A stretch of 64,000 bases of DNA from Novosphingobium sp. SG707 (lineage in GTDB: Bacteria; Pseudomonadota; Alphaproteobacteria; Sphingomonadales; Sphingomonadaceae): assembly GCF_012275515.1 (NCBI RefSeq), contig NZ_JAAZQL010000004.1, positions 496,001-560,000 on the forward strand, given 5' to 3'. The translations under genes and the position numbers were made by a program. Shown piece after piece: positions 53,858-62,960 of this stretch (positions are counted from its first letter, which is position 1; the number at the start of each line of letters is the position of its first letter). A model generated the notes under the pieces. That model did no database searches. It saw only the letters and a list, made by a program, of their open reading frames with translations, and had not been told where the DNA came from.

Positions 53858-54757
53858 ATGATGCGCAAGACCACCCGCCTGAGGCATTTGATCGAGCAGC
53901 CCGGCCTGCTTGAAATGCCGGGCGCGTACGAGCCCATGGGGGCAAAACTGATCGAGAAAGCAGGTTTCGAGGCGATCCAGTGCTCTGGCCTTGGCATTTC
54001 AGCCACCTATCTCGGACTGCCCGATTATTCGATGCTGGCCATGAGCGACATGGTCGCGGCGACGCGGCTCATTGCGTCCGCTGTCGATATCCCGGTCATG
54101 GCCGATGGCGACACCGGTTTCGGCAATGCTGTCAATGTGTTCTATGCCGTTCAAGCGTTCGAGGCAGCGGGCGCTGCGGGCATGAACCTCGAAGATCAGG
54201 TCATGCCGAAACGCTGCGGCCACCTCGATGGCAAGCAGGTCGTCTCGCTGGAGGAAGCGGTGGCCAAGATCAGCGCCGCCTGCGCCGCGCGTCGCGACCC
54301 TGATTTCGTCATCAACGCCCGCACCGATGCCCTGGCATCGCACGGCATTGACGAGGTCATTCGCCGTGGCAATGCCTATCTTGAGGCAGGCGCAACGATG
54401 GTCTTTGTCGAAGGCGCGGCAACGCTCGACCTCATCGCGCAAGCGGTGCGCGGCATTCGCGGCCCGGTTGGCGTCAACATCGTCCATGGCGGCAAGTCGC
54501 AGGATCTCGACCTTCCCGAGCTCAAGGCGATCGGCGTCGCGCGGGTCAGCCTGCCGGGCCTTTTGCTGGGTGCCGCATGGCAGGCCATCGCCGAGGTGCT
54601 CGACGAAGTACGCGAGAGCGGACGCGTGGCGGCGGTGGCATCGAGGATGCATCCTTTCACCGCGATCCACCAGTTGATGGGCACGCCTGACGTCACCGCA
54701 CTCGAGGAACGCTTTCTGGCACCGCTTAAATCCGTGACCGAAGGCCTGCGCGCATGA
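53858..54757 (+). CDS. 2-Methylisocitrate-lyase-family C-C lyase, copy 2
   Basis: A 299-residue paralog of the lyase at 50200-51063, with ADGDTGFGN for the metal and catalytic Cys120 in MPKRCGH. It starts the plus-strand operon lyase-LeuC-LeuD, overlapping the LeuC gene by 4 bp. Copies 1 and 2 differ throughout, so they likely act on different substrates or stereoisomers rather than being a recent duplication. Family relatives include dimethylmalate and 2-methylisocitrate lyases. Confidence 0.9.
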   Translation: MMRKTTRLRHLIEQPGLLEMPGAYEPMGAKLIEKAGFEAIQCSGLGISATYLGLPDYSMLAMSDMVAATRLIASAVDIPVMADGDTGFGNAVNVFYAVQAFEAAGAAGMNLEDQVMPKRCGHLDGKQVVSLEEAVAKISAACAARRDPDFVINARTDALASHGIDEVIRRGNAYLEAGATMVFVEGAATLDLIAQAVRGIRGPVGVNIVHGGKSQDLDLPELKAIGVARVSLPGLLLGAAWQAIAEVLDEVRESGRVAAVASRMHPFTAIHQLMGTPDVTALEERFLAPLKSVTEGLRA

Positions 54758-56169
54758 CCACGCCGCGCTCGCTCTTTGCCAAACTGTGGGACCAGCACCG
54801 CATCGCCCGCCTCGACGATGGCGCCGAGCTACTTTATCTTGATCGCATAATCCTGCATGACCGCTCCGGCCCCCCGGCCCTCCGGGCGATGGCTCGCGCT
54901 CATCGGGAGGTGCTCGATCCGTATCTGGTATTCGGCACACTTGATCACGTCGTCGATACCACGATCGGCCGCACGGATCGGACGCTGATCCCCAGCGGTC
55001 AGGAATTCATCCGCGCCTTTCGCGAGGAGACCGGCAAGCGCGGCATAAGCCTCTTCGACATGGGGGATGCGCGGCAGGGCATCGCCCATGTCGCCATGCC
55101 CGAACAGGGGATTGCGCTCCCCGGCCTGTCGCTGGTTTGCGCCGACAGCCACACCGGAACGGTCGGCGGAATCGGTGCGCTGGCATGGGGCATCGGCATC
55201 AGCGAGATGGAGCATGCACTGGTGACCCAGACGCTTGCGCTAAAGCGGCCCAAGACCATGCGGATCATCATGAACGGCCAGTTGGCGTCGCATATTAGCG
55301 CCAAGGACCTTGTACTGCACCTGATCGGGCAGATCGGTGCCAACGGGGGCGTCGGCTACATGGCGGAGTTTGCCGGCGATGCCGTCACCGCGCTCGACAT
55401 CGAGGGCCGGATGACGCTTTGCAACATGGGCGTGGAATTCGGCGCATGGTCGGCGATTGTCGCGCCCGACGAGACAACCTTCGCCTATTTCGCCGGGCGC
55501 CCCTTTGCGCCGCGAGGTGCGATGTGGGATCACGCCGTTGCCCATTGGCGAACATTGCGCAGCGACGACGATGCCATTTTTGACCGGGACATCACGCTGG
55601 ATGTCTCCGGCCTTGCCCCGCAGATCACGTGGGGCACCAGCCCGCAGCACGTCATCAACGCCGATGGTCATATTCCCTATCCCGAGGCTCTGGCCGACCC
55701 GGTATCCCGCCAGACTGCCGAGGGCGCCCTGCGCTACATGGGCCTGACACCCGGACAAGCATTATGTGATATTCCTGTCGATGCGGTGTTTATCGGCTCT
55801 TGCACGAATGCGCGGATCGGCGACCTGCGCGCTGCCGCCGCAATGCTGCGTGGCCGCAAGATCGCGCCGACGCTCAAGAAGGCGATCGTCGTGCCCGGCT
55901 CCTCCACCGTAAAGCTTCAGGCACAAGCCGAGGGTCTTGATGCGGTCTTCACCGAAGCCGGCTTCGAATGGCGCGAGTCGGGATGCTCGCTCTGTTTCTT
56001 TGGCGGTGGCGAGACCTTCCCCCCCGGCGCGCGCGTTGCCTCAACCACCAACCGCAACTTCGAAAATCGCCAGGGCCCCGGCATTCGGACCCATTTGATG
56101 AGCCCTGCCACAGCCGCCGCCGCCGCAATCACAGGCACACTTGCTGATCCACGGAGAGTTGCATCATGA
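54754..56169 (+). CDS. LeuC-like hydratase large subunit, copy 2
   Basis: A 471-residue aconitase-family large subunit. The [4Fe-4S] ligands are Cys350 (GSCTNARIGDL), Cys411 and Cys414 (SGCSLCF). Start overlaps the lyase stop and the end overlaps the LeuD gene by 4 bp, so the three products are made together. True leucine-pathway LeuC is usually elsewhere with leuB, so this one is probably catabolic. Confidence 0.9.
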   Translation: MTTPRSLFAKLWDQHRIARLDDGAELLYLDRIILHDRSGPPALRAMARAHREVLDPYLVFGTLDHVVDTTIGRTDRTLIPSGQEFIRAFREETGKRGISLFDMGDARQGIAHVAMPEQGIALPGLSLVCADSHTGTVGGIGALAWGIGISEMEHALVTQTLALKRPKTMRIIMNGQLASHISAKDLVLHLIGQIGANGGVGYMAEFAGDAVTALDIEGRMTLCNMGVEFGAWSAIVAPDETTFAYFAGRPFAPRGAMWDHAVAHWRTLRSDDDAIFDRDITLDVSGLAPQITWGTSPQHVINADGHIPYPEALADPVSRQTAEGALRYMGLTPGQALCDIPVDAVFIGSCTNARIGDLRAAAAMLRGRKIAPTLKKAIVVPGSSTVKLQAQAEGLDAVFTEAGFEWRESGCSLCFFGGGETFPPGARVASTTNRNFENRQGPGIRTHLMSPATAAAAAITGTLADPRRVAS

Positions 56170-56837
56170 GAAACACACCCCTGGTTCATTTGGAAGGGCC
56201 TGCGGCCGCGATGCTGCGGGCCAATATCGACACAGACGCGATCTTCCCCTCGCGATCCAAATTCGGCGTGGAAGTGGTTGATGCCTCGCCCTTCCTGTTC
56301 GCGGAGTGGCGCTATGCTCCAGATGGCACCGAACGGCCCGACTTCGTGCTCAACCAGCCGGAACGGCGCCACAGCGCTTTCCTGATCGCGCTGGACAATT
56401 TCGGCTGCGGGAGTTCACGCGAATTCGCGCCGTGGGCGCTGCGTGATTTTGGGATACGCTGTATTGTTGCACCCAGCTTCGGTTCGATCTTTGAGTCGAA
56501 TTGCCACCGCAACGGCATTGCCCCGGTCGTCCTCGAGCGCGCCGTTGTCGAGGACCTGGGGCATCGCGTCGAGGCTGACGCCAGCCTGCGGTTGACGCTT
56601 GATCTGGAGCGCCAGGCGATCACGGCCTCGGACGGCTTCTCCTGCACCTTCGCCATGGCCGAGGGGCCACGACAAATGCTGCTTCACGGCCTCGACGCGA
56701 TCGGCCTCACACTGACACGGCTGAACGCCATTGAGGCGTTTCGCGCCCATGATCGCGCTGAGCGCCCCTGGGTCTACACCGCGTCGCCCGCGCCGGTGCC
56801 CCCCCCCTTAAATCACGTCGGCTGCCGCTCGCGGTGA
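56166..56837 (+). CDS. LeuD-like hydratase small subunit, copy 2
   Basis: A 223-residue small subunit with NIDTDAIFPSRSKF and NFGCGSSREFAPWAL, closer to true isopropylmalate-isomerase small subunits than copy 1. It forms the active site together with LeuC copy 2. Its 3' end overlaps the convergent MFS gene by 25 bp. Confidence 0.89.
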   Translation: MRNTPLVHLEGPAAAMLRANIDTDAIFPSRSKFGVEVVDASPFLFAEWRYAPDGTERPDFVLNQPERRHSAFLIALDNFGCGSSREFAPWALRDFGIRCIVAPSFGSIFESNCHRNGIAPVVLERAVVEDLGHRVEADASLRLTLDLERQAITASDGFSCTFAMAEGPRQMLLHGLDAIGLTLTRLNAIEAFRAHDRAERPWVYTASPAPVPPPLNHVGCRSR

Positions 56838-58078
56838 TGGCCAACTGCATCCCGCGTGCTGCTGGCCATCACCAGCATGCACACACCGGAAACAAACAGC
56901 CCTGCGATCATCAAGGCGAAACCGCCGGCAAAGCTACCGCTTGACCCCACCAGATAGCCGATCGCGGCGGGCGCGATGATGCTACCCAGATGGCCCGCCG
57001 TGCTGATGGCACTCATAAAGGTCGCCCGCGCATGCGGCGGCGCGACTTCAAGCATGACGGTGCTCATCAGCGACAGCCCGCCGTAGATGAAGAAGCCCGC
57101 CCCTGACAGGCCCAGCATCGTCATCACCAGCGTGTTGGCGGCAAAGGCAATGAACAGGGCCGCAGCCGCCAGAACAAAGCATACCGCGACCACATGCGCC
57201 TTGCGCCGCGCCCATACGCCTCCGCCAAGCCAACCCATGATCAACAGGCCTGCGACCCCGCAGACATACGGCAGCCCGCCGAGGAGACCCATTGCCTTGA
57301 GGTTGAGGTGATGCGCGGAGGCCAGATAGGTCGGCATCCAGCCGAGAAAGCCCCAATAGCCAAAGTTGTAGGCAAAAAAGGTGACCGCCAGCACCCAGAG
57401 GCTCGGCATCCGCAGGATCGCCACGAGCGGCGTCCGCTCCTTGGCCGAACCGGGCTCTGGGCTGGTATCCTCAATACGGGGTTGATGGCGGGGCATGATG
57501 CGGGCGTTGATCGCAGCCGCCAGCAATGCGGGCACCGCCAACAGGACAAAAGTCGCACGCCAGCCCGCCGTCGCCAGGCACAGACCGATGATCGGCCCCG
57601 CGACCGCCGGCCCGATCGCATAGCTTGTGAACCACAAGGCCGAAGCACGCGCCCGATCATTGGCGTGAAACAGGTCGCCAATCACCTTGAAGCAGGCACC
57701 GTTCGAAACGCCTTCCGCCGCGCCGAAACACACCCTCACAATGACAAAGCCAAGCACGGTCGAAGCCGCCCCGAGCAGACCGGTAAACAAGGCCCAGAAC
57801 AGCGGCGCGGTCATCAGGACGGCGCGCGCGCCCCAGCGGTCGGAAAGAACTCCGCCCGGCAATTGGGCAATAACATAACCGATGGCAAACGATGAAAGGA
57901 TGATCCCGAACTGCTCAGGGCCGATGGCCAGAGCCTTCATGACCGCAGGGCCGGCAAAGGCCATCGCGGTTCGATCAAGGTAATTGACCAGTTGAAAGAA
58001 CCACAGCGCGCCCAGCACCGCGTAGCGGGAGGCGACATAAGGCGGCGCGGAATCCTGGTGTGCGGCTGGCTGGCTCAT
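56813..58078 (-). CDS. MFS transporter, organic-acid type
   Basis: A 421-residue, 12-helix permease; its ALWFFQLVNYLDRTAMAFAGPAVMKAL opening and LPGGVLSDRWGAR motif are shared with the permease at 29233-30441. Relatives are organic-acid or tartrate-like symporters. It lies divergent from the MmgE/PrpD gene, with a palindrome at 58173 about 95 bp upstream. It probably imports the acid that the TonB receptor delivers to the periplasm. Confidence 0.9.
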   Translation of the reverse strand: MSQPAAHQDSAPPYVASRYAVLGALWFFQLVNYLDRTAMAFAGPAVMKALAIGPEQFGIILSSFAIGYVIAQLPGGVLSDRWGARAVLMTAPLFWALFTGLLGAASTVLGFVIVRVCFGAAEGVSNGACFKVIGDLFHANDRARASALWFTSYAIGPAVAGPIIGLCLATAGWRATFVLLAVPALLAAAINARIMPRHQPRIEDTSPEPGSAKERTPLVAILRMPSLWVLAVTFFAYNFGYWGFLGWMPTYLASAHHLNLKAMGLLGGLPYVCGVAGLLIMGWLGGGVWARRKAHVVAVCFVLAAAALFIAFAANTLVMTMLGLSGAGFFIYGGLSLMSTVMLEVAPPHARATFMSAISTAGHLGSIIAPAAIGYLVGSSGSFAGGFALMIAGLFVSGVCMLVMASSTRDAVGHHRERQPT

Positions 58079-58384
58079 ATTGAGGTCTCTCCCGGAATAT
58101 CCTGCCTGAATGGATGGTCGTTGCGGATCAGCTTTGATTCAGCAACGCGACGCAGCCTAACCGAACCAACGTTTGCGTGCAATCATATCTTTTTTCTCCG
58201 TATGATTGGCAAAAATTCGGCATATTGCATGTAATATTACCTCCATCCTCTTGCACGCACCAAGCCCTGCGGCTATCGGTCCGGCAACAGAATCGAATCT
58301 GGCGCACCATGCACCGCGACCGCCATGCGCTGGTCACAAAGCGCGAGGACGCCTGGCCATCATGCAACAAAAGGATGCCCGACG
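58079..58384. promoter_or_regulatory. Divergent promoter with two GntR-type sites
   Basis: 306 bp. TTGCGTGCAA (58173-58182, one mismatch from the palindrome) is followed by TCATAT, as in the site at 60808. TTGCATGTAA (58225-58234) follows 52 bp away. It should control the MFS gene and the MmgE/PrpD gene. Confidence 0.72.
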
Positions 58385-59821
58385 ATGACAACGCCGCCGC
58401 CCCAAGCCCTACAGCTGCCAACCGACCCCGAAGGGCCCACCGGGAAACTCTGCCTTTGGCTGGCGGGTCTACAACTGGCGGACGTGCCGGAGCCGGTCAT
58501 CGAACGTGCGAAGGACTTGCTGCTCGACGGTATCGCCTGCGCGCTGGTCGGGGCACAACTGCCCTGGTCACGGGTGGCAACCCAGGCCGTATTCGGCTTC
58601 GAGGGTGCTGGCGACGGCATCGTCATCGGCTGGGGGCGCACCATCGGCCGACCGGCAGCGGCGCTGCTCAATGGCACCTTTATCCAGGGTTTCGAACTCG
58701 ATGACGTCCACTATCGTGGTCCCCTGCACAGTGCCTCGCTGGTGATCCCCGCGATCCTGGCGGTCGCGGCTGGCCAGCCGGTGTCGGGCGCCGATGCATT
58801 GGTCGCCGCCATCGCCGGGTTCGAGACGGGGCCGCGCGTCGGCATGGCGCTGCATGGTCTGCAGATGCTTTCGCGCGGATGGCATTCAGGCGCGGTGTTT
58901 GGCACGCATGCCGCCGCAGCCACGGCTGGCCGGCTGCTTGGACTCGCGCCTGATGCGATGGAGGATGCCATCGGCCTTGCCGGAACCCAGTCCGCAGGGT
59001 TGATGGCAGCCCAGTTCGAGGCGATGTCGAAGCGGATGCACCATGGCTTTTCGGCCCGCGCGGGCTATTCGGCCGCAATGCTCGCGTCTGCCGGTTATAC
59101 CGGCATCAAGCGCGTCTATGAGCGCGACTACGGCGGGTTCCTTGCCATGTTCGGCGAAGGTCACAATCCTGACGCCACCAAGATTACCGAGGGGCTCGGC
59201 ATGCAATGGGAAACGTCGCATATCTCCATCAAGCGCTATGCCGCTATGGGGGCCTTGCATGGCCCGCTGGACGCAGTGTTTGAACTGAGAGCCCGACGCC
59301 CCTTCCGTCCCGAAGAGATCCAAAGCGTGAGCATCGGCATGTCGCACGCCTCCTTCCATCACGGCTGGTGGGAGGCCGAGCGCCCGCTGACCCCGATCGG
59401 CGCGCAGATGCATGTGGGCTATGCGGTCGCGGCGGCCATCCTCGATGGTGCGGCGATGGCGCGGCAATTCTCGCCCGCGCGCATCGATTCGGCTGACATC
59501 TGGGCCCTGATGCCGCGCATTCGCGCCTATCACGAGCCCGCCTTCGACACCGACTTTGCTGCGCGCCTCAACAGCGTGATGACGGTCCGCTTTGCCGATG
59601 GCAGCGAGGAGGTCGTGCGTATCGCAACCCCAAAAACGGTGGGTGAGCCGCTTCAACGGTCAGGGGTGATCGACAAGTACAACGCCTTGACCGACGGCAT
59701 CATTAGCCACGACCGCCGTGACAGTATCCGCCAGATGGTGCTGGCACTCGAGACCTTGCCGAGCCTGACGCCCCTGATCGATGCGTTGGCCGCCCCAGTC
59801 GGCTGCACATTCGACCTGTAA
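58385..59821 (+). CDS. MmgE/PrpD-family dehydratase
   Basis: A 478-residue member of the MmgE/PrpD family, whose known members dehydrate 2-methylcitrate or isomerise cis-aconitate/itaconate-type acids. Conserved parts include RAKDLLLDGIACALVG, FIQGFELDD and GWHSGAVFGTHAAAA. ATG 58385 fits the family; an extension to 58325 does not. In this regulon it could dehydrate an alkylated citrate or malate before hydration by a LeuCD enzyme. No citrate-synthase gene is present, so the substrate is probably imported. Confidence 0.88.
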   Translation: MTTPPPQALQLPTDPEGPTGKLCLWLAGLQLADVPEPVIERAKDLLLDGIACALVGAQLPWSRVATQAVFGFEGAGDGIVIGWGRTIGRPAAALLNGTFIQGFELDDVHYRGPLHSASLVIPAILAVAAGQPVSGADALVAAIAGFETGPRVGMALHGLQMLSRGWHSGAVFGTHAAAATAGRLLGLAPDAMEDAIGLAGTQSAGLMAAQFEAMSKRMHHGFSARAGYSAAMLASAGYTGIKRVYERDYGGFLAMFGEGHNPDATKITEGLGMQWETSHISIKRYAAMGALHGPLDAVFELRARRPFRPEEIQSVSIGMSHASFHHGWWEAERPLTPIGAQMHVGYAVAAAILDGAAMARQFSPARIDSADIWALMPRIRAYHEPAFDTDFAARLNSVMTVRFADGSEEVVRIATPKTVGEPLQRSGVIDKYNALTDGIISHDRRDSIRQMVLALETLPSLTPLIDALAAPVGCTFDL

Positions 59822-59860
59822 GCGTTTGTTTGGAGTTGGCAGTGCTCCCCATTGTCCCGG

Positions 59861-59913
59861 CCCCTGCCCCGGCCCGCTATCCCAAGGGATACGGTCCGGG
59901 CGGAAGGCAGGGG
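59861..59913. terminator. Long imperfect hairpin plus G run
   Basis: CCCCTGCC (59861-59868) pairs with GGCAGGGG (59906-59913), with inner stem TATCCC-AA-GGGATA (59878-59891). An 11-G run (59910-59920) overlaps the end. It lies between the convergent MmgE/PrpD and GntR genes and is a likely bidirectional terminator. Confidence 0.55.
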
Positions 59914-59950
59914 GGGGGGGAGGCAGTGGCGATATGCGGACGCAGTCGGC

Positions 59951-60667
59951 TCAACCTGAAGGCAGCAGTTGTTGAATGATCCGGCGCGCCTTTTCGCGGC
60001 TGGAGAACACATGCTCCTTCATCATGTTCTCAGCGCGTGATCCCTGCCCTAGCTCAATCGCTTCGACAATGCGTACGTGGTCGCGCCAGGCGTCCTGACT
60101 GAATTTGAGTTCGAGCAGTGGCCAGATTTCATCGGTGGCGTCGCTCCCGTGGGTCCGGTCGAGAATAGGCGGCAGCGAGCGCGCGCTGGCAACCCCGGAC
60201 GTGAGATAGCTGTTGTTGGCTTCTTCGAGCAAAAGGTCGTGAAACTCGAGATTGAGTTGGCGCCACCTTGCATGCTTTTCGCTCGACCAGTTCGGGGCGA
60301 ACAGCAAATCCTCGGACCGGCCAAGATTGCTTCGCAACTGGGCCACCGTCTCGGCGCGCACCCCGCGCTCGGCGATCAGGCGACAAGCCAGGCCCTCCAG
60401 TGTCAACCGCACGTCGAAGGCATCGAGCAAGGTGCACAGATCGAAACGGCGAACGCCATAGCCGCGATTGACCCCATAATCGAGCAGCCCCTCCTTATGC
60501 AGAACCGCCAACGCATCATTGACGGGCGTGCGCGAAACGCCCAGCCGATCCGCAAGCATCTGGGCCTGCAACCGGTCACCCGGCTGCAATTCACCCGACA
60601 CGATCATCTGGCGGACTCTTTCTGTGGTCGTCTGCGCGCGGGTAAGGACTGTTTTGGATTTGGGCAT
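59951..60667 (-). CDS. GntR-family regulator, FCD subfamily
   Basis: A 238-residue regulator. The winged HTH (QPGDRLQAQMLADRLGVSRTPVNDAL, 28-53) is followed by the FCD effector domain with metal-binding His in NLEFHDLL, RDHVRIV and MKEHVFSSRE. It is divergent from the acyl-CoA ligase gene. FCD regulators bind TTG-N4-CAA palindromes, which match the sites at 53.7, 58.2 and 60.8 kb, so it probably represses this regulon until a substrate or acyl-CoA ligand appears. Confidence 0.9.
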   Translation of the reverse strand: MPKSKTVLTRAQTTTERVRQMIVSGELQPGDRLQAQMLADRLGVSRTPVNDALAVLHKEGLLDYGVNRGYGVRRFDLCTLLDAFDVRLTLEGLACRLIAERGVRAETVAQLRSNLGRSEDLLFAPNWSSEKHARWRQLNLEFHDLLLEEANNSYLTSGVASARSLPPILDRTHGSDATDEIWPLLELKFSQDAWRDHVRIVEAIELGQGSRAENMMKEHVFSSREKARRIIQQLLPSG

Positions 60668-60908
60668 GCTCTCTGGATGCTCTCTGAGGTGTCACAACAA
60701 GCGGACTGTTCGTCAGACGCTGACTTAACTCCCTTGATGCAAGCACGCCAGACCCATCGACGTAAAGTCCCCCGGAGTCGACGTGAAGCATCCTCGAAAC
60801 ATTATCATTGCATGCAATCATATGCCTTGCTAAAGAATTTTAGCGGCATTTTTTCCAGAAACCGGAATTTTGCATGCTTTGATGAGATGGGCAAGAGGAC
60901 TTTGATCA
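60668..60908. promoter_or_regulatory. Divergent promoter with two GntR-type sites
   Basis: 241 bp. ATTGCATGCAAT (60807-60818) is a perfect 12-bp palindrome followed by CATAT. TTGCATGCTT (60870-60879), a half-perfect copy, lies 30 bp before the acyl-CoA ligase ATG. It is likely the regulator's own operator and that of the ligase gene. Confidence 0.75.
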
Positions 60909-62543
60909 ATGCAAAACTGGCCGTTGCTGATCTCGAAGCTGATCGACCATGCAGCGCAGAACCACGGCACGCGCGAGATCGTCAGCCGCACCCCTGAAGG
61001 CCCTCTGGTGCGCAGCAACTGGCGAACGGTCGCAACGCGATCACGCCAGCTGGCGCAATGGCTTGTCGGCAAGGGTATTTCACCGGGCGACAGGATCGGG
61101 ACACTGGCGTCCAACACACACCGTCACCTTGAAACCTGGTTTGGTATTGCCGGGGCGGGCGCCATCGTGAACACGGTCAACCCCCGGCTGTTCGATGAAC
61201 AAATAACCTACATCATCAACCACGCGCATGACAGGGTCCTGTTCTTCGATTCGACCTTCCTGCCGATTGTTGAGAAAATCGCCGAGCATCTTTCAGTCGA
61301 CCATTACATAGTGCTCACTGATGCCCAAAACATGCCTGAAAGCAGCCTGCCCCTTTTGTGCTACGAGGACATTCTGTCATCGGTGGACGGCGATTTCACA
61401 TGGGTCGCGGTGGGCGAGGATGATCCGGTCGGCCTGTGCTACACTTCGGGAACGACCGGCGCACCCAAGGGCGTGCTCTACAGCCACCGCTCGAACGTGC
61501 TGCAAAGCTGGTCGGTGTGCATGCCGGATGGCTTTGCCATCGCCGCGCGCAGCGTGGTGATGCCAGTGGTACCGATGTTCCACGCCAATGCCTGGTCGCT
61601 GCCTTATGCCTGCGCGATGGCCGGCGCCAAACTGGTGCTGGCAGGGCCAGCCAATGACGCCGCTTCGCTTCAGGCGCTGATGATCGATGAAGGCGTGACG
61701 GTCACCGCCGCCGTCCCCACCATCTGGCTTGGCATGCTGCGACATCTCGATGCAACGGGCGGCGGCCTTGGTCAGCTCAACCGCGTGGTCATTGGCGGAT
61801 CGGCGGCGCCGGCCTCGATGATCGAGCGGTTCGAACGCGACTTCGCGGTGACGGTGATTCATGCGTGGGGCATGACGGAAACCTCGCCGCTCGGCTCGTT
61901 CGGCACACTTTGTCCGGAGGTTGAAAAGATGCCCTATCCGGCCCAGCTCGACTACAAGGCCAAGCAGGGGCGCGCGCCGTTCGGGGTCGAACTGAAAGTC
62001 ACGCTCAACGGTGACGGTGCACCGGTGCCCCGCGATGGCCGGACATCGGGGCATCTGCTGATCCGCGGCCCCTGGATCATCGATCGCTACTTCGGGGCCA
62101 ATACCGACACGATCGATGCCGAAGGGTGGTTCGATACAGGCGATATCGCGATGATCGATCCGTTCGGCTATATGCAGATCACGGATCGCGCCAAAGACGT
62201 GATCAAATCCGGCGGCGAATGGATCAGCTCGATCGATCTGGAAAACGTCGCTGTCGGCTGCCCCGGCGTCGCCGAGGCGGCAGTCATTGGCGTGCCGCAC
62301 AGCAAATGGGATGAGCGCCCGCTGCTGATCGTCGTCCGCCAACCCGGTGCAGCCGTCACCAAGCCCGATATCCTGGCCTATCTCTCAGGACGCATCGCGA
62401 AATGGTGGATGCCAAACGAGGTGGTCTTCGTCGACGCGATGCCACATTCCGCCACCGGCAAGATCCTAAAGGTGGCCCTGCGGGAACAGTTCAACGGCTT
62501 TCGCTTCCCCGACGACCTATCCACCATCACGCCATCCACTTAG
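60909..62543 (+). CDS. AlkK-type fatty-acyl-CoA ligase, copy 2
   Basis: A 544-residue AMP-forming ligase with [11 protein letters not shown] near 180, [27 protein letters not shown] and the catalytic Lys in SATGKILK. It is a clear paralog of the ligase at 36927-38567; both open with MQNWPLL. It is part of the GntR regulon through the sites in the 60.7-60.9 kb promoter. It could activate an acyl product of the lyase step for beta-oxidation. Confidence 0.92.
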   Translation: MQNWPLLISKLIDHAAQNHGTREIVSRTPEGPLVRSNWRTVATRSRQLAQWLVGKGISPGDRIGTLASNTHRHLETWFGIAGAGAIVNTVNPRLFDEQITYIINHAHDRVLFFDSTFLPIVEKIAEHLSVDHYIVLTDAQNMPESSLPLLCYEDILSSVDGDFTWVAVGEDDPVGLCYTSGTTGAPKGVLYSHRSNVLQSWSVCMPDGFAIAARSVVMPVVPMFHANAWSLPYACAMAGAKLVLAGPANDAASLQALMIDEGVTVTAAVPTIWLGMLRHLDATGGGLGQLNRVVIGGSAAPASMIERFERDFAVTVIHAWGMTETSPLGSFGTLCPEVEKMPYPAQLDYKAKQGRAPFGVELKVTLNGDGAPVPRDGRTSGHLLIRGPWIIDRYFGANTDTIDAEGWFDTGDIAMIDPFGYMQITDRAKDVIKSGGEWISSIDLENVAVGCPGVAEAAVIGVPHSKWDERPLLIVVRQPGAAVTKPDILAYLSGRIAKWWMPNEVVFVDAMPHSATGKILKVALREQFNGFRFPDDLSTITPST

Positions 62544-62901
62544 ACAGCGCCTCGATCAGGCGGGAGTACATCCACATATGCAGTGGGTATACGTGAGCAA
62601 TGGACTATGCCCCTACCGAGTAGTCGCGCCTGACGCAGTTTCCTTGCGGGTGAGGTGTCGCATGACCGGTCTGCCTTTGTCGTCGTTGCAAAGTGCGTTT
62701 GCTCACCTGAACTACATAGAGGCAACCACGCTTGCAATTGATCGACCCCACCGAGCGTGCCGAACGTGTCCTCGATTTGATCGTCAGCGCCTATCTAGGG
62801 CCGAACCATACCCCGCACGAACTGCGGCAATTCGCGAGTGAGGGCTGTCGCGCCAAACTCAAGCGTTTCGGCGACGCCTGAAGCATCACGTGGTATGGCA
62901 G
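62544..62901. other. Gap before the insertion sequence
   Basis: 358 bp between the ligase gene and the IS element. Apart from the short fragment at 62732-62881, no feature was recognised. Confidence 0.5.
62732..62881 (+). pseudogene. Short C-terminal fragment of an unrecognised gene
   Basis: A 49-codon frame from TTG ending at TGA 62881 (with DPTERAERVLDLIVSAYLGP and ELRQFASEGCRAKL). It reads like a protein C-terminus and lies 20 bp before the IS edge. The family was not recognised; a chance frame cannot be ruled out. It may be a remnant of a gene broken by rearrangement. Confidence 0.35.
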
Positions 62902-62960
62902 TGAGGTGGTCCCGCCTTTCTGGACAGGTTTGCGGCGAAGTTAAGCTCAAGCCGATGTCG

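Noticed and set aside
50200..59821. Ordinary methylcitrate cycle for propionate
   Set aside because: No methylcitrate synthase (prpC) or usual prp order is present, LeuCD-type rather than AcnD/AcnB-type hydratases are used, and a TonB receptor is built in.
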